From: CBDUEF01 sp018063485
GTDB taxonomy: Bacteria > Pseudomonadota > Alphaproteobacteria > Rhodobacterales > Rhodobacteraceae
DNA: 64,000 nucleotides
Assembly: GCA_037045435.1 (NCBI GenBank)
Contig: JBAOID010000001.1
Location: 10,113-74,112, forward strand
Direction: 5' to 3'
Shown: piece by piece, positions 37,432 through 46,566 of the stretch
How positions within the stretch are numbered: the stretch's first letter is position 1
Layout of the letters: each line of letters begins with the position of its first letter
Notes under the pieces: generated by a model
Seen by the model: only the letters and a program-made list of their open reading frames with translations
Told to the model about the DNA's origin: nothing
Databases searched by the model: none
Program-made: the position numbers and the translations under genes

Positions 37432-38592
37432 ATGGACAGGCAACAGAAGCCAGAAACGAAATTGGCCGTGAGCAGCATTAACCCCATCGCCCCCAGCATG
37501 ATTCCCATGTCGCAAGATTTGGGCATATTTCACGATGTGCTTTTGGTGCCTTGGGGCAGCAACGAGCCTTCGGGCGCCAAGCGTTCTGCCGGGTTGTTTG
37601 ATGCCACTGGCACCCATCTGCCACAGGGCGATTGCCTGCGTTTTGATGCCGACCCGCTGACCATTCGCCCCGAATATGATCCAGCGGCACCTGTGGACAG
37701 GCTGAAGGGGCGCTACCTTTACGGCGGAATGGCCTATTCGCATTTCGGGCATTTCCTGTGCGAAAGCACGGGTAGGCTTTGGGCGCTGGATCATGCCGAG
37801 GGCTTTGATGGCGTGGTTTGGCTGCCAAAGAATGCGCTTGGCCACCCGGCCAAGCAGACCCGGCATTATGATAGATTTTTCAGGGCATTGGGCTGGGGAG
37901 ATCTGAACCTAGTTGCTCCGCAAAATGCCACCCGGATTGAAGAATTGGTTATTCCCGAACAGGGCTTTGGCATTGGCGATCTGTCGGCTGGTCGCCCGCA
38001 ATACCGCGATTTCATGCGCCGGTTTCTGGGGGCGGATATTGCTGCCAATGGGGCCGAGAGGCTTTATATCTCGCGGTCTGGCCTGAATACCAAGCGCGGC
38101 TCGGTTCTGCTGGAGCGCCAGATCGAGGCGCTTATGCAGGCCGAAGGCTATGAGGTTTTCCACCCGCAGGATCATAAAATCTCGGTGCAGATCGCGAAAT
38201 ACAAGGCGGCAAAGTCGATTGTGGCGCTGGATGGATCGGCGCTGCATCTGGCGGCGATGGTGCTGCGCCCTGATGCAAAAGTGGCTATCATCAACCGTGG
38301 CCCGTCGCAGAACATCGACGATTACACCCGCCAGTTCCGCCATTTCGCCGGGATCGAACCTTTGCAAATCGAGGCGATCCGCGCCTATTGGTTCGCGGCA
38401 GGGCGCCGTGTGGTAAAGCGCGAAACCCACGCGCTACTGGATTTTCCTGCTGTCGGGTCTGCACTCGCAGCGGCGGAAATGATTGCCGGCAAGGCTTGGC
38501 CCGAGGCTGATCCCGTTGAAATCGCCCATGAAATAGCCGATCGTGAAATTCGCGGCGAAACCGCCTTGCAGCGCTATGAGATGTCGCAATGA
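37432..38592 (+). CDS. Glycosyltransferase family 61-like (DUF563) protein
   Basis: A 386-residue protein from ATG 37432. The family 61 pattern is visible: YGGMAYSHFGHFLCESTGRL (about residues 98-117), ERLYISRSGLNTKRGSVLLE, then YEVFHPQDHKISVQIAKYKA and VALDGSALHLAAMVL. GT61 enzymes are inverting transferases, of xylose or GlcNAc in eukaryotes; bacterial members occur in polysaccharide loci. No membrane segment, so it should act in the cytoplasm on a nucleotide-sugar. The acceptor is unknown. It overlaps the next gene by ATGA. Confidence 0.78.
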   Translation: MDRQQKPETKLAVSSINPIAPSMIPMSQDLGIFHDVLLVPWGSNEPSGAKRSAGLFDATGTHLPQGDCLRFDADPLTIRPEYDPAAPVDRLKGRYLYGGMAYSHFGHFLCESTGRLWALDHAEGFDGVVWLPKNALGHPAKQTRHYDRFFRALGWGDLNLVAPQNATRIEELVIPEQGFGIGDLSAGRPQYRDFMRRFLGADIAANGAERLYISRSGLNTKRGSVLLERQIEALMQAEGYEVFHPQDHKISVQIAKYKAAKSIVALDGSALHLAAMVLRPDAKVAIINRGPSQNIDDYTRQFRHFAGIEPLQIEAIRAYWFAAGRRVVKRETHALLDFPAVGSALAAAEMIAGKAWPEADPVEIAHEIADREIRGETALQRYEMSQ

Positions 38593-39488
38593 CCGACCTT
38601 GCCCCAGGCGATCTCAGCTTTGTTTTCGTGATCGAGGGTGAGCGGCTGCAAACCCAAAGCCTGATCCTTGCCGATAGTTTGCGCCGCCACCATCCAAACG
38701 CCGATATCATCGCCTATCTGCCGGGGGGAAATGCCCTTGATCCGCTGGTGCAAGATTTCCTGACCCTTTGCGGCGTGCAACTCCGCCCGGTTAAAGCGCA
38801 GGAAAAGCAGTGGAAACAGCCCTATCCCCACGGCAATAAGATTTTGTCGCTGGCAGAACCACGCGAAACCCGCTGGTCAATGTTTCTCGATACCGACATG
38901 GCGGCACTGACCCCGATCTTGGTTGATGACCTGCCCGGCCCGATGCAGGTTTCTGTGGTGCCCGAGGGCATTGCCTCATGGGGCAAGGATCTGGCGAAAT
39001 GGCAAACGGCCTATGACTATTTCGACTTGCCAATGCCAACCGAACGCATCCGCCTGTTGCGCGGCCGCAGGCTGGAGTTTCCACCGTATTTCAACGCCGG
39101 AATGGTCGCGATTTGTGAGGCCGACCGGATTGAGGGGCGCAATTTCGGCGGCATGTGGCGGGCCACGGCGCGCGAATTTGATTGGCGGGCCAAAGTGTCG
39201 AACAAGCGGCCCTGGCTCGATCAGATCACCCTGCCGCTGACAATGAAACGCTTTGGGTTCACGGCCAAGATCGTTGATGAGCGCAACAATTGCTCGATCT
39301 CGAACGACCGCAAACTCGAGGGCCTGACCCCATCCCTGCTGCATTATCACCGTGCTGGTTTCCTGCGCAAATGGCCCGGCCATGAACACCTGTTTGAGGC
39401 CGTGTTGCAGCGCGCCGCCCCCGATAACCGTGCGCAACTTGAGGCCCGGTTGACCCAAGGCGGCTATCTGGGTGAGGAAAAGGAGTAA
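38589..39488 (+). CDS. GT-A type glycosyltransferase-like protein
   Basis: A 299-residue cytoplasmic protein. The start LSFVFVIEGERLQTQSLILA and the DxD-type motif in WSMFLDTDMAAL (about residue 100) indicate a nucleotide-diphospho-sugar transferase of GT-A fold. Further on, PPYFNAGMVAI matches the acceptor-side strand of related enzymes, and LLHYHR gives a late His ligand. I cannot assign a CAZy family. It overlaps the GT61 gene by four bases and is followed by the next after three. Confidence 0.68.
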   Translation: MTDLAPGDLSFVFVIEGERLQTQSLILADSLRRHHPNADIIAYLPGGNALDPLVQDFLTLCGVQLRPVKAQEKQWKQPYPHGNKILSLAEPRETRWSMFLDTDMAALTPILVDDLPGPMQVSVVPEGIASWGKDLAKWQTAYDYFDLPMPTERIRLLRGRRLEFPPYFNAGMVAICEADRIEGRNFGGMWRATAREFDWRAKVSNKRPWLDQITLPLTMKRFGFTAKIVDERNNCSISNDRKLEGLTPSLLHYHRAGFLRKWPGHEHLFEAVLQRAAPDNRAQLEARLTQGGYLGEEKE

Positions 39489-39491
39489 CCG

Positions 39492-40352
39492 ATGGCAAAA
39501 AAATTCGCCTGCGCCCTGACCCATGTGCGTCATGAAAGTTTCTTTCTGGAAAAGTGGATTGCCCATTACGGCGCGATTGTGGGCCGCGAAAACCTGTTCG
39601 TGGTCATTGATGGTGCCGATTGGCAGGTTGATGTTGATCTGACCGGGATCAACGTATCGACCCTGTTGGATGCCCCACGCCAGCGCATCCGCAGTGATCG
39701 TTTCATGGCCAAGGAAATGTCAGGCAAAGCCAATGCCTTGCGCAAGAATTTTGACTTCGTGATCCGTGGTGATGTCGATGAATATGTGGTGATTGATCCG
39801 GCATCCGGGCTTGATTGGCCCGCAGCTTTGCAAGAGTTGGGTGAAGAGGGTTACATTTTTGCGCTGGGTGTTGATATGGTGCAATCGGACGTGGAAACCA
39901 CGCCCGTTGACCGCGAAGCACCCCTTCTGGGCCAGCGAAATTTCGGCTTTGTGTCGGATCGCTACTCCAAGCCTTTCGTGATTTCGCGCTGGAACAATTG
40001 GGCGGGGGGCGCGCATCGGCTGTTGAATCGCACCGTAAAATTAAGCCAGCATTTCGTGCTGTTTCACATGGCTTTGGCCGATAAAGGCATTGCGGCCGAA
40101 CGGATGGCGGCTCGGGGTGGGGCGCAGCAGCACAGCTCTTTTGTCGATCATCAGCAATTGCGGCTGGATGCGATTGAGCAGGCCGCACCGCATCTTTTTG
40201 ATTTCACCAAAGCCTGTGAAATTGGCCAGCGCGAGTTTATTCTTGAAGCCGACGGCACCCCCGCCACGCGTCCTCGGGCGTCAGGGGTTGATGGGGCTGA
40301 TGAGCGTGGGCTTTACACCCGTGTGCCAGACCGGTTTGTCGGACTGGTCTGA
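39492..40352 (+). CDS. Glycosyltransferase family 2-like protein (Glyco_tranf_2_4 type)
   Basis: A 286-residue protein. KKFACALTHVRHESFFLEKW, then IAHYGAIVGRENLFVVIDG, is the opening of Glyco_tranf_2_4-type enzymes that recall GT92. The DxD motif appears as IRGDVDEYVVID near residue 96. The C-terminal part SQHFVLFHMALADKGIAAER fits an acceptor-binding helix. The stop overlaps the next ATG. Donor and acceptor are not predictable. Confidence 0.68.
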   Translation: MAKKFACALTHVRHESFFLEKWIAHYGAIVGRENLFVVIDGADWQVDVDLTGINVSTLLDAPRQRIRSDRFMAKEMSGKANALRKNFDFVIRGDVDEYVVIDPASGLDWPAALQELGEEGYIFALGVDMVQSDVETTPVDREAPLLGQRNFGFVSDRYSKPFVISRWNNWAGGAHRLLNRTVKLSQHFVLFHMALADKGIAAERMAARGGAQQHSSFVDHQQLRLDAIEQAAPHLFDFTKACEIGQREFILEADGTPATRPRASGVDGADERGLYTRVPDRFVGLV

Positions 40353-42224
40353 TGGCAAAGCCCGCAACTGTTGCCAAAAAGGAAATAACGTCGCGCAAGA
40401 AAGAGGGGGCTGTTGTTGCTGGGCTGCCCAAAGGCGCGTCTGATATTTTCAGCACAGTTGCTTTCCCGCTAAAGCGCCACATCAGTCCACACGGGCAGGT
40501 GACCGCCGTTTCGATGATGAAAGACGAAGGCCCCTATGTGATCGAATGGGTGGCGCATCATCTGGCGGTTGGGTTCACGGACCTTGTGGTTTACACCAAT
40601 GATTGCGCGGATGGCACCGATGACATGTTGATCCGGCTGGAGCAATTGGGCCTTGCCCATCACCGCCGCAACGTGATCCCCGAAGGTATCCGCCCACAGC
40701 CCTCGGCGTTGAATTATGCGCAGGCCGAACCCGTGGTCCAGCAGTCCGATTGGGTGATGGTGTTTGACGCGGACGAGTTTTTGTCGATCCGCTACGGCGA
40801 TGGCACACTTGATCCGATGTTGGATGCCGCCGTGGCCAAAGGGGCCAATGGCATCGTGGTGACATGGCGGATTTTCGGTTCTGGCGGCGTGGTGGAGTGG
40901 TCGCGCGCGCCGGTCACCGAGCAATATCTGATGGCCGCGCCCACCACCTGGAACAAGGGTTGGGGCGTGAAAACCCTGTTCAAGTTTGACGCCGGACTAT
41001 TGGAAACTGGGCATCCACCGGCCGAAAATGAAGAACCGCCATATTGAGACCGCTTTCCCCGATCAGGTCCATTGGCTGAACGGCTCGGGCCGCGTGATGG
41101 AGGATTATTTCAAGTTCCGCGGCTGGCGCTCGATCACCAGAACCGTGGGCTATGATTGGGTGCAACTCAATCATTACGCGGTGAAATCAGTTGATTCTTA
41201 CGCCATCCGCAAGCTGCGCGGCAACGTCAACAACAAGAAAGACAAGTATAATTCCGACTACTGGTCGTTACAGGATCGCAACGAGGTGCGCGATGAGACG
41301 ATGCTGCGCTATACGGAAAAGCGCAATGAAATCATTAAAATACTGCTGACAGATCCGGTTTTGAACCGGCTGCATTTTGCGGCGCTTGAGCGGGCCGAGG
41401 GGCGTTTGGCCGAGTTGCGCGTGACCGAGGCTTATACGGAATTGGTCGCCGATCTTGGCCGCGCCTCGCGCGTTCCCATCGGCCAGATTGTCGCCAAACC
41501 GCCACAGGCGCGCGACAAGGAAAAGATCGCGGCGCTGATGACCGATGTGGAAAAGCGCCGTTCCGAAAAGGCCAAGGCAGATCGCAAGGATCAGCCGAAA
41601 GAGCCAGTCGAGGCGCTGCCGACCGGGGTTTATAACGAAGGTTTGACCACGCTGGACGGCCCCTTTGCCGGGGCTTGGGTGCAAAATCATACGGTGAAAC
41701 TGCCCGCTGACTGGCGGGTGTTTTCTGCGGCATCCTTGCCGTTGATTGAGGCCGGGAAGTTTGAGCGCGGGCTGGCGCGGCGCTTTCCACAGGTGCTGCC
41801 GCAGGGCGCACGGGTGCTGCATATCGGCGCGGGCGTGGGCTTTGTTGAGGCGCATCTGGCCAATATCCGCCCAGATCTGACCTTGCTGATGCAAGAGGAC
41901 ACCCCGGCGCTGCGTGACACGCTCATAGCGATCTGCACCGAGAATAACCGCGCAATGACTGACCGCTTCACCCTGCTTGATGACCCGCTTTCGGACGGTC
42001 TGCCCCGGCTCATCGCGCGCTACAGCCCCACGGTTCTTCTGCTTTCTGATCCGCGTATCACACCCGAGATGCTGCCCTCGGGCCTGCGCCAGCTCTTCTT
42101 GACGGGCCGTCTCTTGGAGACCCATTTCGCCACCATCACCGGTTACGAATTCGCCCTGACAACCAAAGGCATGAAGCCCGATTTCGGTTTTGATCCCGTG
42201 GCCGTGCGGGCGTTTGTCGCCTGA
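40352..42224 (+). CDS. Glycosyltransferase fused to a methyltransferase-like domain, frameshifted
   Basis: About 623 residues once one extra G at 40991 is removed (TLFKFD then PDYWKLGIHRPKMKN). The N-terminal half (about residues 45-330) is a Glyco_tranf_2_4-type transferase with DLVVYTNDCADGTDDML and the DxD site VFDADEFLSIR. A charged linker (about residues 375-420) leads to a Rossmann-like C-terminal domain with VLHIGAGVGFVEAHLANIRP, the glycine-rich loop of a SAM methyltransferase. The Gly-loop is intact. A fusion of this kind could methylate the sugar it adds. Domain assignment at the C-terminus is moderate. Confidence 0.72.
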
Positions 42225-42291
42225 CTTTACAGGGATTACCAATTGCGGCATTGTCGCGCAAAAAGAAACAATATCGAGGACCGAGCATCCC

Positions 42292-43116
42292 ATGGCCAAG
42301 ACACCCGCGCCCACCCGTCGCCCCGTTGCCTCGCTTTGGATTGGCGAAAGGCTGCATTATCTGAACCAGCTTTGCCTGCTTTCCCATGTGCGCCACGGCC
42401 ACCCGACCACGCTTTACTGCACCGATACGGTGACGAACGTGCCCGAAGGCATCACCGTGCGCCCGGCCACCGACATCATGCCGATTGACATGAATATCGT
42501 CCGGCAGACCTCGGAAAGCTTTCTCTCGAACGTGTTTCGCTACCACATGATCCAGCAAACCGATGCGGTCTGGATTGATTGCGATGCGTTTTGCCACAAG
42601 CCGTTCCCGGATGAGATGCAGAACATCTTTGCGGGTCACGGCTTTCGCGGAGCGCTGAATTGTGGCGTGGTCTATATTCCGCAGCGGGGCGAGTTGATCA
42701 CGCGGTTGATTGATTACTACGAAAACCTGCCGGATGCGCCAGCATGGTTCAACAAACAGCAGCGCAAGAAGATCGAAAAACAAGACACCAATCTGCCGCA
42801 AGCCGTGCGGATCTATAACGCCGAGCGGACAGCCTTTGGTCCGCAGGCGTTCACCTATTTCGCCCAGCAGACCGGCGATTTTGAAAAGGCGCTGAGTTCG
42901 GATTACCTTTATCCGGTGCCGTTTCAGTTGAACGATGTGTTCTATGATCCCTATGGCCGGGTTGAGGGGCATTTCACTGACAACACGCTATCGGTGCATC
43001 TGTATACCAACGGCACGAAACCGTGGTGGCGGCGCAACGCACCCTTGCCCAATTCCTATGCTGCGCGGATGTGCGAAGAAATCGGGGTTGATCCGGCGGC
43101 GGCGCTGGAGGAATGA
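42292..43116 (+). CDS. Alpha-1,4-glycosyltransferase-like protein with DXD motif
   Basis: A 274-residue protein from ATG 42292, with GAGGA about twelve bases upstream. The DxD motif lies in VWIDCDAFCHKPFP (about residue 97), preceded by SFLSNVFRYHMIQQT, as in the Gly_transf_sug / GT32-type enzymes. GALNCGVVYIPQRGEL is the conserved acceptor loop. The C-terminus has VHLYTNGTKPWWRR, typical of the alpha-1,4-GlcNAc/Gal transferase region. It overlaps the next gene by ATGA. Confidence 0.72.
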   Translation: MAKTPAPTRRPVASLWIGERLHYLNQLCLLSHVRHGHPTTLYCTDTVTNVPEGITVRPATDIMPIDMNIVRQTSESFLSNVFRYHMIQQTDAVWIDCDAFCHKPFPDEMQNIFAGHGFRGALNCGVVYIPQRGELITRLIDYYENLPDAPAWFNKQQRKKIEKQDTNLPQAVRIYNAERTAFGPQAFTYFAQQTGDFEKALSSDYLYPVPFQLNDVFYDPYGRVEGHFTDNTLSVHLYTNGTKPWWRRNAPLPNSYAARMCEEIGVDPAAALEE

Positions 43117-44120
43117 GCCTGCCACTGCCCGGGGCCGCGCTGCTCTCGGCGATGCGCAACGAAGGACCGGATGTGCTGGAATGGGTGGCCTATCACCGGC
43201 TGATCGGCTTTGGCCGGATCGTGGTTTACACCAACGATTGCGACGATGGGTCGGATGATCTGCTGGACGCTTTGGCGGGCCTGGGTTGGGTCGAGCACCA
43301 CCGCCATTCCCCCGCGCCCGAGGTGGCCCCGCAGGACGCAGTGGCGGTTCTGGCGATGGATAACGCCACGGTGCGAGGGGCGAAGTGGCTGTTGTGGATC
43401 GACGCGGATGAATTCTTGAACCCCGCAGCCGGGGATTTGTCGGGTTTGATCGCGGCGATGGGGCAAGCGGATGCGGTGGCGCTGAATTGGCGGAATTTTG
43501 GCGACTCAGGGCATGATGTGGCGCCGGGTGATCTGGTGACGGTGGCGTTTACGCGCGCGGCCCCGTTGCAGCATCGCCAGTCGCGGACGGTGAAAACCTT
43601 GCACCGAATGGACAGCCGTGTGCAAAGCCTGTTCATTCATCGGCCGGTGTGGCGGGCGGGAGCGGCGGTGAAAGTGCTGGCAGGATCGGGGCAAGCGCTT
43701 GATCATGCGTTTGTTTTTGGCCAGAAAGAGAATGATCGGCCCGAGGAGATGGTGCAGCGCAAGCAGCAATCCTATGCTTTGGGGCAGATCAACCATTATG
43801 TGATCAAGGCGCTGGAGCGGGTGGCCTTCAAGCAAAAGTTGCGCGGCAATGGGCTGGCGGCGGGGGGGCGCTCGGCCCGGTTCGGCTTTGGCTATCTGCG
43901 GCGCTTCAACCATAATGATGAGACGGATGTGAGCATCCAGAGGCATGTGCCGGGGTTGCGGGCGATGATTGCAACGGCACTGGAGGCCCCGGCGGTGGCG
44001 CGGGCCTATGCGGAATGTGAGGCGCGCTTTGCGGCGATGCTGGGGGATTTGTCGGCAATCACCTCCGATTTGGCGGGGGACAGAACCGGGATGGCCCATG
44101 CCAAGGACGACGACGCCTAA
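43113..44120 (+). CDS. Glycosyltransferase family 2-like protein, paralogue of the 40.4 kb gene
   Basis: A 335-residue Glyco_tranf_2_4-type transferase. ALLSAMRNEGPDVLEWVAYH and RIVVYTNDCDDGSDDLLDAL are nearly the same as the start of the fused transferase three kilobases upstream, and the DxD site is LWIDADEFLNP. YALGQINHYVIKALE near residue 225 matches QLNHYAVKSVDSYA in that paralogue. It lacks the methyltransferase-like tail. Last gene of the cluster; its end overlaps convergent rnhA by four bases. Confidence 0.75.
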   Translation: MSLPLPGAALLSAMRNEGPDVLEWVAYHRLIGFGRIVVYTNDCDDGSDDLLDALAGLGWVEHHRHSPAPEVAPQDAVAVLAMDNATVRGAKWLLWIDADEFLNPAAGDLSGLIAAMGQADAVALNWRNFGDSGHDVAPGDLVTVAFTRAAPLQHRQSRTVKTLHRMDSRVQSLFIHRPVWRAGAAVKVLAGSGQALDHAFVFGQKENDRPEEMVQRKQQSYALGQINHYVIKALERVAFKQKLRGNGLAAGGRSARFGFGYLRRFNHNDETDVSIQRHVPGLRAMIATALEAPAVARAYAECEARFAAMLGDLSAITSDLAGDRTGMAHAKDDDA

Positions 44121-44569
44121 GGTTTGAACGGGGCCATTCCGGCGCGGGCGAGTTCATCGGCGCGCTCGTTTTCCGCATGCCCTGCGTGGCCCTTGATCCA
44201 GCGCCAGATCACCTTGTGCCGCGCCTGCGCCGCATCCAGTCTTTGCCACAGATCGACATTTTTCACCGGGTCTTTGCCCGCCGTGCGCCAGCCGTTGCGC
44301 TTCCAGCCGTGAATCCATTCGGTCACACCGTTTTTCACATAGGCAGAATCGGTCACGATGGTCAGTTCGGTGTCGCGCGTCAGAGCCTCAAGCGCCGAGA
44401 TTGCCGCAAGCAATTCCATCCGGTTGTTGGTGGTATGCGCCTCGCCGCCCGACAGCGTGCGCTCTTTGATCACGGTACCATTCTCGCGCGCAAGCATCAA
44501 AACCCCCCAGCCGCCGGGGCCGGGATTGCCCGAACAGGCACCGTCAGTATAGGCGAAAAGATCGGGCAT
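44117..44569 (-). CDS. rnhA: Ribonuclease HI
   Basis: A 150-residue enzyme cleaving RNA in RNA-DNA hybrids. The carboxylates are in place: Asp in FAYTDGACSGNPG, Glu in NNRMELLAAI, Asp in IVTDSAYVKNGV and Asp in NERADELAR. The basic handle with WIHGWKRNGWR is present. Its ATG shares a base with the stop of the upstream gene (TGATG). Confidence 0.95.
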   Translation of the reverse strand: MPDLFAYTDGACSGNPGPGGWGVLMLARENGTVIKERTLSGGEAHTTNNRMELLAAISALEALTRDTELTIVTDSAYVKNGVTEWIHGWKRNGWRTAGKDPVKNVDLWQRLDAAQARHKVIWRWIKGHAGHAENERADELARAGMAPFKP

Positions 44570-45072
44570 CAGGGCTGTTTAGCCCGTTTTTTCGCCTTTT
44601 CAACCAGGCCGGGCGGGGTGCTGGCTTGCAGGATTTTCAGCACCTCTTGCACCCGCGACACATCGGCTGCGCGCGGAAACGCGTAGAGAATAACCGGGGT
44701 TTCACCCAACATCAGCCGCCCACTGGTCGAGCCGCCACCGATGGGAATTTCATCATCACCTGCCTGTTGCGGCGGGTTATCAAGCAGGTCTTGGGCAAGA
44801 GGTTCGATCGCATCCTCCATCGCCTTTTGCGCCGCGGCCGAGAATTTCCTTTTCACCGTGGCGCAGCCGGGGCCTTCGGTCGCATAGCCCTTGCAATAGG
44901 TGGCCTGAACTGTGCCCCCGGTCAGCATTTCCACACGGTATTCCCAAGCATATTCCGGTGGAAGGCTGCCGCTGTTTTCGCTCCAGACAGCGATGACCGC
45001 AGGGGTTTCGGCAATAGCTGCACCGCCGATAGTGGCCAGAAAAAGGGACAACGCCAATGTCTTCATCTTCAA
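44569..45072 (-). CDS. Exported hypothetical protein
   Basis: A 167-residue protein with a signal peptide (MKMKTLALSLFLATIGGAAIA, cleavage before ETP). The mature part has two Cys within YCKGYATEGPGCATV, possibly a disulfide, and a basic tail KKRAKQP. No family recognised. It overlaps ispH by ATGA upstream and rnhA downstream, so it lies within a coupled three-gene run. Confidence 0.6.
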   Translation of the reverse strand: MKMKTLALSLFLATIGGAAIAETPAVIAVWSENSGSLPPEYAWEYRVEMLTGGTVQATYCKGYATEGPGCATVKRKFSAAAQKAMEDAIEPLAQDLLDNPPQQAGDDEIPIGGGSTSGRLMLGETPVILYAFPRAADVSRVQEVLKILQASTPPGLVEKAKKRAKQP

Positions 45073-46022
45073 ACCTCGATGTTCGTCCGCAAAATGCGCG
45101 GCACTTTGAATTCGATATTTTCCTGCGCCGTTTCAACCACTTCTACCCGCGTGTCATAGCGGGCGCGAAAGGCCTCGATGACCTCATTCACCAGCACTTC
45201 GGGCGCTGATGCCCCTGCCGTTACGCCAACGGCGCGGATACCCTCCAGCGCGCGCCAGTCGATATCGGCGGCGCGTTGCACCAGTTGGGCATAGGCACAG
45301 CCCGCCGATTGCCCCACCTCGACCAGACGGCGCGAATTCGACGAATTCGGCGCACCGATCACCAGCAGCGCATCAATCTTGCCCGCAATTGCCTTGACTG
45401 CCGCCTGCCGGTTGGTGGTGGCATAGCAGATGTCTTCCTTGTGCGGGCCGACGATCCCCGCAAACCGCGCCTGCAAGGCGGCAACAATTGCGGCAGTATC
45501 ATCCACCGATAGCGTGGTCTGGGTGATATAGGCGAGCTTGCCCGCATCGCGCACCACCAGCCCGGCGACATCTTCGACGGTTTCAACCAGCAGCACCTCG
45601 CCTTCGGGCAATTGTCCCATGGTGCCAATGGTTTCCGGGTGGCCCGCATGGCCGATCATCACCATTTGCAGACCGGTCTCATAATGCCTTTGCGCCTCAT
45701 TATGCACTTTGGTCACCAGCGGGCAGGTCGCATCCACCGCGATCATCGCCCGCGCCTCTGCTGCCGCTGGCACCGATTTGGGCACACCATGGGCGGAAAA
45801 GATTACCGGGCGATCAACCGGACATTCATCAAGTTCCTCAACGAAAACCGCGCCCTTGGCCCGCAGCGCATCAACGACAAATTTGTTGTGCACGATCTCG
45901 TGGCGCACATAAACTGGCGCACCCCATTTCTCGATGGCCAGTTCGACGATCTTGATCGCCCGGTCAACGCCCGCGCAAAAGCCGCGCGGGGCAGCAAGGT
46001 AAAGGGTTAGCGGCTGCATCAT
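45069..46022 (-). CDS. ispH: 4-hydroxy-3-methylbut-2-enyl diphosphate reductase IspH
   Basis: About 317 residues; last enzyme of the MEP isoprenoid pathway, making IPP and DMAPP with an iron-sulfur cluster. The three Cys ligands are in PRGFCAGVDRA, DATCPLVTKVH and EDICYATTNRQ. VYVRHEIVHNKFVV and the catalytic TQTTLSVDD also fit. Starts at 46022, 46019 and 46037 are possible; none has a good RBS, and 46022 best matches the usual short N-terminus (MMQPLTLYLAAPRGFC). Confidence 0.94.
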   Translation of the reverse strand: MMQPLTLYLAAPRGFCAGVDRAIKIVELAIEKWGAPVYVRHEIVHNKFVVDALRAKGAVFVEELDECPVDRPVIFSAHGVPKSVPAAAEARAMIAVDATCPLVTKVHNEAQRHYETGLQMVMIGHAGHPETIGTMGQLPEGEVLLVETVEDVAGLVVRDAGKLAYITQTTLSVDDTAAIVAALQARFAGIVGPHKEDICYATTNRQAAVKAIAGKIDALLVIGAPNSSNSRRLVEVGQSAGCAYAQLVQRAADIDWRALEGIRAVGVTAGASAPEVLVNEVIEAFRARYDTRVEVVETAQENIEFKVPRILRTNIEV

Positions 46023-46052
46023 CACTCTATCGTCCATAGGCAGGTCGGGCGC

Positions 46053-46502
46053 TCAGGTCCAGCCCCAAGCCACGGCTTCGGTCAATCCGGCCAACACGAT
46101 ATAGCGGCTGGTTTTCGAAATCGCCACCAAAAGCGCGAAGAGCCACAACCTTGTGCGCAAGACACCGGCCATGACGCAAAGCAGATCCCCGCCGGGGGCC
46201 CAAGACAACAACAACACCCAGACGCCCCAGCGCTGAAACCACGTCTCGGCGCGGCCGCGTTGGGCGGGAGTGATGGCAAAGCGGCCCTTTGAGAGCCCGC
46301 CAATTCCGCGTCCAAGAGCGTAATTCACAAACGCACCCAAAGTGTTACCCAGCGATGCCACAGCAATTACCAGCCAAACCGGAAAACCGCCCCCCGCCAG
46401 CACGGCGACAAAAAGGATTTCCGATTGAAACGGTAGCGGTGTGGCGGCGATGAAAGCCGCCAGAAACAGGCCAAACAGCCCGGCCCCGGCCAGAAAGCTC
46501 AT
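46053..46502 (-). CDS. YqaA-like DedA/SNARE-associated family membrane protein
   Basis: A 149-residue inner-membrane protein. ATG 46502 is chosen because the longer frame runs through the terminator and into the preceding gene. Four or five helices are seen, with TPLPFQSEILFVAVLAGG and ASLGNTLGAFVNYALGRG typical of YqaA. The related DedA proteins are linked to undecaprenyl phosphate or lipid recycling. Function here is not established. Confidence 0.8.
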   Translation of the reverse strand: MSFLAGAGLFGLFLAAFIAATPLPFQSEILFVAVLAGGGFPVWLVIAVASLGNTLGAFVNYALGRGIGGLSKGRFAITPAQRGRAETWFQRWGVWVLLLSWAPGGDLLCVMAGVLRTRLWLFALLVAISKTSRYIVLAGLTEAVAWGWT

Positions 46503-46514
46503 CTTGGTCGATAG

Positions 46515-46546
46515 AAAAGGGCCGGAACGTCCCCTCGCTCCGGCCC
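46515..46546 (-). terminator. Rho-independent terminator after the NYN gene
   Basis: On the minus strand, an 8-bp stem GGGCCGGA (46546-46539) and TCCGGCCC (46526-46519) with a 12-base loop is followed by TTTT (46518-46515). It lies downstream of the NYN-domain gene and upstream of the yqaA-like gene, and separates the two transcription units. Confidence 0.8.
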
Positions 46547-46566
46547 TTTCTCTTGTGGTGGCAAAG

